The notes below the pieces were generated by a model that was not told where the DNA came from, did not search any database, and saw only the letters and a program-made list of their open reading frames with translations. From the NCBI GenBank assembly GCA_025350365.1, contig JANXXY010000096.1:1-17518 (forward strand): a stretch of DNA of 17,518 bases, given 5' to 3'. Shown here piece by piece: positions 14,952 to 17,518 of this stretch (positions are counted from its first letter, which is position 1; each line of letters opens with the position of its first letter). The translations under genes and the position numbers were made by a program. The stretch comes from Bacteroidales bacterium. Lineage in GTDB: Bacteria > Bacteroidota > Bacteroidia > Bacteroidales > JAAUTT01.

Positions 14952-15444
14952 TTTCTATTTCTGAAGGCGTGTTCACATTCACAAGCTCATTTACCTGCTC
15001 ACCTTCAGTTTCTATATAACAGACATTTAGTTTCGATAAAAGTTTTTGCAAACTGTACACCTTTTGACCAATGCTTTGTTCCACTGCCTCCAGAATGTTC
15101 TTTTTATATAATGCATACAATGGTTCAGGACGATGATTCAACATAGGAACCACAGTGTCATATTGTTCTGCAACCCATATCATTGTTTTCATCAGTAAAC
15201 CGTTAATCAGCGGCATATCGCAAGCCAACACCAAGTTTAGGTTATTTGTACTATACTTTAAACAAGCTTGTAAACCTCCCATAGGCCCAATATCCTGAAT
15301 TTGGTCCCGAATTGTAGGGTAACCAAGAAAATTGAGCCGTCGGTCATTTACCGAGATCAGGATTTCAGAACAAAATTGCTGCATTATTTTGCGGCTTTGC
15401 CGCAAACCACCCACTCCAACTAAACATAAATAGCTGATTGTCAT
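14923..15444 (-). pseudogene. mobA: mobA-like guanylyltransferase lacking its N-terminal nucleotide-binding motif
   Basis: The body is MobA/nucleotidyltransferase-like: FCSEILISVNDRRLNFLGYP, QDIGPMGGLQACLKY, the metal-binding LNLVLACDMPLINGLL, VVPMLNHRPEPLYALY and a C-terminal NVNTPSEIENYKR. The enzyme would join GMP to molybdopterin to make MGD cofactor. The family's first 40 residues (LAGGxSxRMGxDK, holding GTP) are missing. The N-terminus instead reads MTISYLCLVGVGGLRQSRKI and joins the body at IMQQF. An 8-bp-arm palindrome (15388-15406) lies exactly at the join, as if an internal deletion fused the first codons to the middle. It overlaps the mobB-like frame. Without the GTP-binding loop it should be inactive. 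Confidence 0.8.
15388..15406. repeat. Perfect palindrome TTTGCGGC-TTT-GCCGCAAA inside mobA
   Basis: Eight-base arms and a three-base loop lie in the truncated N-terminal part of mobA, encoding FCGKAA-type residues in this frame (LRQSRK). It is placed where the family's GTP-binding segment should be, so it is either the scar of a deletion or a transplanted hairpin. Confidence 0.6.
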
Positions 15445-15528
15445 TTCGAGAGTCTACCCCAAAAAAATAGGGCATAATGCGTTGATGACAGTTAGTTAAT
15501 TTATTATAAATGTGTCAGCTGCCTAAAT

Positions 15529-15556
15529 CTGTCATTGGTACGAAGTGAGAAATCTC
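15529..15556 (+). repeat. Fragment resembling a dispersed intergenic repeat
   Basis: TGTCATTGGTACGAAGTGAGAAATCTC resembles a common bacterial intergenic repeat of the form GTCATT(T/C)CGA(G)CGAAG(C/T)GAGAAATCTC. A second, shorter start (TGTCATTTCGAG, 15440-15451) overlaps the beginning of mobA. The identification is from memory of the motif, and only one near-full copy is in the window. Confidence 0.4.
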
Positions 15557-15668
15557 AAAGTCAAATTGTTTCTCGGTTACTACTGTTTATATATATATCA
15601 ACGTATTACATTTAATAAGAATTCAGAAGTTGAAAAATTACCGAACTATTGATCTATCTGAAGAATAA

Positions 15669-15761
15669 AATAAGGTGCCAAGAGAAAAACGAAAATCAAT
15701 TGCTGAAATTGCAAAAACGCTAACTGTTAGAAGAGTTACTTTTTATAGATATATTTATTGG
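15669..15761 (+). pseudogene. Helix-turn-helix fragment of a resolvase/invertase
   Basis: After a stop codon, the frame encodes PREKRKSIAEIAKTLTVRRV followed by TFYRYIYW, which fits the C-terminal DNA-binding helix-turn-helix of serine recombinases of the Pin/Tn3 resolvase type (KSIxEIAKxLxVSRxTxYRY). No catalytic N-terminal domain (the serine-containing segment) precedes it; upstream is AT-rich non-coding sequence. The remainder of the open frame to 15890 is unlike any family and overlaps the mazE remnant. It is a broken relic of a mobile element. A GTG at 15675 is the only plausible start, and I doubt it is translated. Confidence 0.55.
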
Positions 15762-15815
15762 GTTAAACATAAAGTAAATGATTCTGTTACAATAAAAAGA
15801 TATAATCAAAATAGT

Positions 15816-15845
15816 TTTGTAAATGGAAGAAATTTTTTACATTTG
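15816..15845 (+). promoter_or_regulatory. Bacteroidetes-type promoter upstream of the mazE remnant
   Basis: TTTG (15816-15819), an 18-base spacer and TACATTTG (15838-15845) match the TTG-N17-23-TAnnTTTG consensus exactly. The ATG of the mazE remnant is 25 bp downstream. Confidence 0.6.
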
Positions 15846-15870
15846 TATCTACAAAGTATAAACGTATATT

Positions 15871-16035
15871 ATGAAAGCTACAGTTCATAAATGGGGGTAA
15901 TAGTCTTACAATCCGAATAATTTAAGCCCATCCATAAAAGAATATTCATTAAAAGAGCTTTTAAAAAATATTACTAATGAAATATTCATACCGAAGTTTC
16001 AACTAGCAGACGAATCGGAGGCGAAGTATGGTAAT
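15871..16035 (+). pseudogene. mazE: mazE-like (AbrB-fold) antitoxin pseudogene
   Basis: MKATVHKWG starts exactly as MazE-family antitoxins do. The next residues of the family (GNSLTIRI) are present but one frame over, because five Gs stand where four are expected (15893-15897), giving TAA. The original frame then resumes at NLSPSIKEYSLKELLKNITN, which matches the MazE tail (YxLxELLxxITxEN). So the gene has a +1 insertion, in-frame stops and probably a lost middle. No MazF toxin follows. The consensus promoter upstream remains intact. The last residues (after about 16035) are not recognisable. Confidence 0.7.
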
Positions 16036-16281
16036 GTATGTTCCATATTGAGGCGATCTTGTTTGGCTTCAATTGAACCCACAAGCCGGTAATGCCGTAT
16101 TATAAGAGGTAGAAACCTAAGTGGTGAAACAGATAGTAAAAGGGATTTAAGGTATTTTTTAGTTGCATTTAAAAATCGAACCCATTTTGAATATTTAAAA
16201 TAATTTGAAAATCTGGTCAAGGTATTATATCATTAGAATCATTATAATGAAAACAAATAATCTAACAATCGCATAAAAGGC
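16036..16281. other. Gene-poor region with no supported feature
   Basis: About 245 bp between the mazE remnant and the next small gene. Short stretches look coding (for example RNLSGETDSKRDLRYF on the plus strand) but are bounded by stops, with no start or family. I see no RNA gene or transposon end here. Confidence 0.5.
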
Positions 16282-16554
16282 ATGGAAGCTTGCACCCCAA
16301 TAGAATTACTTAAAAATAAATTGACAGAATTAAAATCTATTCCAGAAGCTGAATCTAATCTTATTATTGAATATGAAAAAGCAATTTTAGTGTTGGAATT
16401 TCTTGATGTAAGAGCATTTGACGATAAAGTTAACGAAACCAATGAAATGACCATTTTAGATTCCTATTTGAACGACGAACCAAAAAAGGAATCCCAATCT
16501 TATTATGAAAGATTTATGGAAGGACAAAAAAATAAGAATAGTAAATTAAAATAA
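16282..16554 (+). CDS. Hypothetical protein, 90 aa
   Basis: A 90-residue charged protein beginning MEACTPIELLKNKLTELKSI, with a predicted helical middle (IIEYEKAILVLEFLDVRAFD) and a polar, lysine-rich end (ESQSYYERFMEGQKNKNSKL). I do not recognise a family. AAAAGG lies just before the ATG, which is suggestive but not decisive in Bacteroidetes. The base composition and codon use resemble the AT-rich part of the window. It stands alone in a region of relics, so it may itself be a surviving piece of a lost element. A coding frame on the opposite strand at the same place lacks a start and is a shadow. Confidence 0.5.
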   Translation: MEACTPIELLKNKLTELKSIPEAESNLIIEYEKAILVLEFLDVRAFDDKVNETNEMTILDSYLNDEPKKESQSYYERFMEGQKNKNSKLK

Positions 16555-16739
16555 TCTGGCAAAACGATGATATTTTAAACTTGTTCGTATTATTTCCCTC
16601 AGAGAAAAGTTCAAAATGTATGGAAGGAAAAAATGCTTGCCCAGGAATCAATGTATCATGGTATAAATAGACTTTATGTCTTCTATCGTGAATCTCATCC
16701 GTGTGGTAATGTTGTTTTACCCACTACTGCAATACAGCC
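16555..16739. other. Short AT-rich stretch up to the composition break
   Basis: About 185 bp with no accepted gene. A minus-strand frame, open from 16723 down to 16517 without any ATG, reads coding-like (HKVYLYHDTLIPGQAFFPSI) and could be an N-terminally truncated gene cut by the join at about 16740. I cannot assign a family. Confidence 0.3.
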
Positions 16740-16826
16740 CTCCGGGATGAAAATGCCACCTGCGGTTTTCGTTTCCTCTTCCACTCTCTTCACGATGATG
16801 CGGTCTTGAAGCGGTCTCAAATTCAT
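16695..16826 (-). pseudogene. groES: groES 5' fragment, cut after 29 codons
   Basis: The start of the co-chaperonin GroES (Cpn10): MNLRPLQDRIIVKRVEEETK and TAGGIFIPE, which match Desulfuromonadales-type GroES. After residue 29 (16740) the sequence stops matching: GroES should continue TAKEKPQxGxVxAVG, but here reads GCIAVVGKTTLPHG then a stop at 16695. A strong Shine-Dalgarno (GGAG, minus strand at about 16841-16838) and a CIRCE operator precede it. The rest of groES and groEL are absent. The break coincides with the shift to AT-rich sequence, so the truncation marks a join rather than normal decay. Confidence 0.93.
16735..16745. other. Junction between AT-rich Bacteroidetes and GC-rich Deltaproteobacteria-like DNA
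   Basis: The homology of groES ends at about 16740, and everything to the right (groES start, CIRCE, lipoprotein) has higher GC and a different codon style, whereas everything to the left is AT-rich Bacteroidetes DNA. No mobile-element end, tRNA or direct repeat is visible at the junction. This is most simply a chimeric contig join. Confidence 0.7.
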
Positions 16827-16878
16827 GTTTTCCTTCTCCTTTCTCTATCGCAGTTTGTGCTGTGAGCCCAAAAAAATA

Positions 16879-16905
16879 TTAGCACTCAAGGCTGATGAGT
16901 GCTAA
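16879..16905 (-). promoter_or_regulatory. CIRCE operator (HrcA binding site) upstream of groES
   Basis: TTAGCACTC (16879-16887), nine bases, GAGTGCTAA (16897-16905) is an exact match to the CIRCE consensus, recognised by the heat-shock repressor HrcA. It lies 53 bp before the groES ATG. Confidence 0.97.
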
Positions 16906-17004
16906 ACGCTAGAAGAATATAAACACGGTTCAGGGAAAAATCAAGGCATTAATAGAAAAAAATTTGAAGAACTGACACTGAATTGGCGGGAGGGATTTGG
17001 GCGG

Positions 17005-17518
17005 CTATTTGGTGAGTGGGGCAAGAGTCCTCATGGCGAGTTCGTCGGCGAGCTTGAGGGCGAGCTGCTCCCGTGCCGCAACGAGCGTCGTCTTGTCGTA
17101 GGGGAAGAAGTATTCGAGGGGGACGAATACCTCCACGGCCGGTTCCTTCTTTCCCGCCTGGTGGAGGCGGATCCTCGCCTTCACCCGCACCTCCGCGGAG
17201 CAGCAGCCGGTCTCCTCGACGTACCCCCAGATCTCGCCGGTGATGTACACCTGCTTGGCGAGCCATTGGGGGTCGATGCCCTGCATCTCTTCCTTCGCGA
17301 TATAGAACCAGCGGACGCCGGTATTGTTCCGATTGCCGTTCAGGTCGTCGACGAAGGTATTGAAAACGGCTTCGGCAAACGGTTCAGGCACGAGCGTCGT
17401 CACGAAAGGAAAAACGTGGATGACCCCCAATTCGGGGAGGGGGTTGAAGTCGGGGGCGACGACCGCCCGCGGGGTCGCCGCACAGGAGGTCAGAAGGCAG
17501 AGGAGGACAAGCGCCGAT
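17005..17518 (-). CDS. Putative lipoprotein (partial, N-terminus outside window)
   Basis: A GC-rich reading frame open from the window edge to a TAG at 17005, giving at least 171 residues. The visible N-terminal end, SALVLLCLLTSCAATPRAVV, is a lipobox (LTS-C) after a hydrophobic stretch, so the protein is probably an outer- or inner-membrane lipoprotein. The mature part has NTGVRWFYIAKEEMQGID, WLAKQVYITGEIWGYVEETG and VEVFVPLEYFFPYDKT with alternating strands typical of an envelope beta-domain. I do not recognise a family. It is upstream of groES on the same strand, with the CIRCE site about 100 bp beyond its stop. An ATG at 17430 is a less likely internal start. Confidence 0.75.
   Translation of the reverse strand, partial: SALVLLCLLTSCAATPRAVVAPDFNPLPELGVIHVFPFVTTLVPEPFAEAVFNTFVDDLNGNRNNTGVRWFYIAKEEMQGIDPQWLAKQVYITGEIWGYVEETGCCSAEVRVKARIRLHQAGKKEPAVEVFVPLEYFFPYDKTTLVAAREQLALKLADELAMRTLAPLTK

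Noticed and set aside
15560..15668. Transposon end or IS element near the resolvase fragment
   Set aside because: No terminal inverted repeats, target duplications or transposase frame were visible; only the helix-turn-helix tail remains.
15999..16220. Minus-strand 73-aa frame (TRFSNYFKYSKW...)
   Set aside because: It covers the mazE relic on the opposite strand, has no family resemblance and lies in a decayed AT-rich region.
16949..17266. 105-aa minus-strand frame rich in R/G/P
   Set aside because: It is a frame shadow of the lipoprotein gene in GC-rich DNA, with the biased composition typical of such shadows.

Overview
The window is mostly AT-rich Bacteroidetes DNA, probably Bacteroidales. 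This rests on the protein families (OstA-like protein, the 73-aa DUF2795 protein, three clustered SurA/parvulin-type proteins), the near absence of Shine-Dalgarno sequences and several promoters of the Bacteroidetes type (TTG-N17-23-TAnnTTTG). From about 16,740 to the right end the sequence becomes GC-rich. It carries a groES start with a strong Shine-Dalgarno, a perfect CIRCE operator and a lipoprotein gene, all looking like Desulfuromonadales/Geobacter-type Deltaproteobacteria. The switch falls inside groES, so a chimeric join (assembly artefact, or less likely a real insertion) is the simplest reading.

Layout. 1-944 (-): RecQ helicase, cut by the window edge. 1121-6921 (+): an envelope-biogenesis cluster of a tandem-parvulin PPIase, a SurA-like lipoprotein, a SurA-type PPIase and an OstA-like (LptA-related) protein. 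6922-9594 (-): DUF2795 protein, PduO-type ATP:cob(I)alamin adenosyltransferase, LolD/MacB-type ABC ATPase, a SAM methyltransferase and a 45-aa ORF. 9716-9931 (-): a canonical cobalamin riboswitch followed by a terminator-like hairpin, with no recognisable B12 gene downstream. 10182-10470 (-): a DUF2283 protein and the tail of a possible toxin. 10520-15444 (-): a tetrapyrrole/siroheme/molybdenum-cofactor cluster reading mobA', mobB-like, moeA remnant, cysG-N (precorrin-2 dehydrogenase), hemA', a HemC-CobA-HemD fusion and hemB. 15,450-16,740: a gene-poor stretch with broken pieces (resolvase-type HTH, mazE pseudogene) and one small hypothetical gene.

The 10.5-15.4 kb cluster would make uroporphyrinogen III and siroheme and build the molybdenum cofactor, as expected for nitrate/nitrite or sulfite metabolism. 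It is eroding by separate deletions. mobA lacks its N-terminal nucleotide-binding motif, moeA is reduced to 16 codons, hemA to 90 codons, and the HemC part of the fusion lacks the domain that holds its dipyrromethane cofactor cysteine. Only hemB, cysG-N and the CobA-HemD part look whole. I find no clear new defence or mobile system. The most interesting items are the domain-3-less HemC-CobA-HemD fusion, the serial decay of the cluster, the orphan riboswitch and the chimeric right end.
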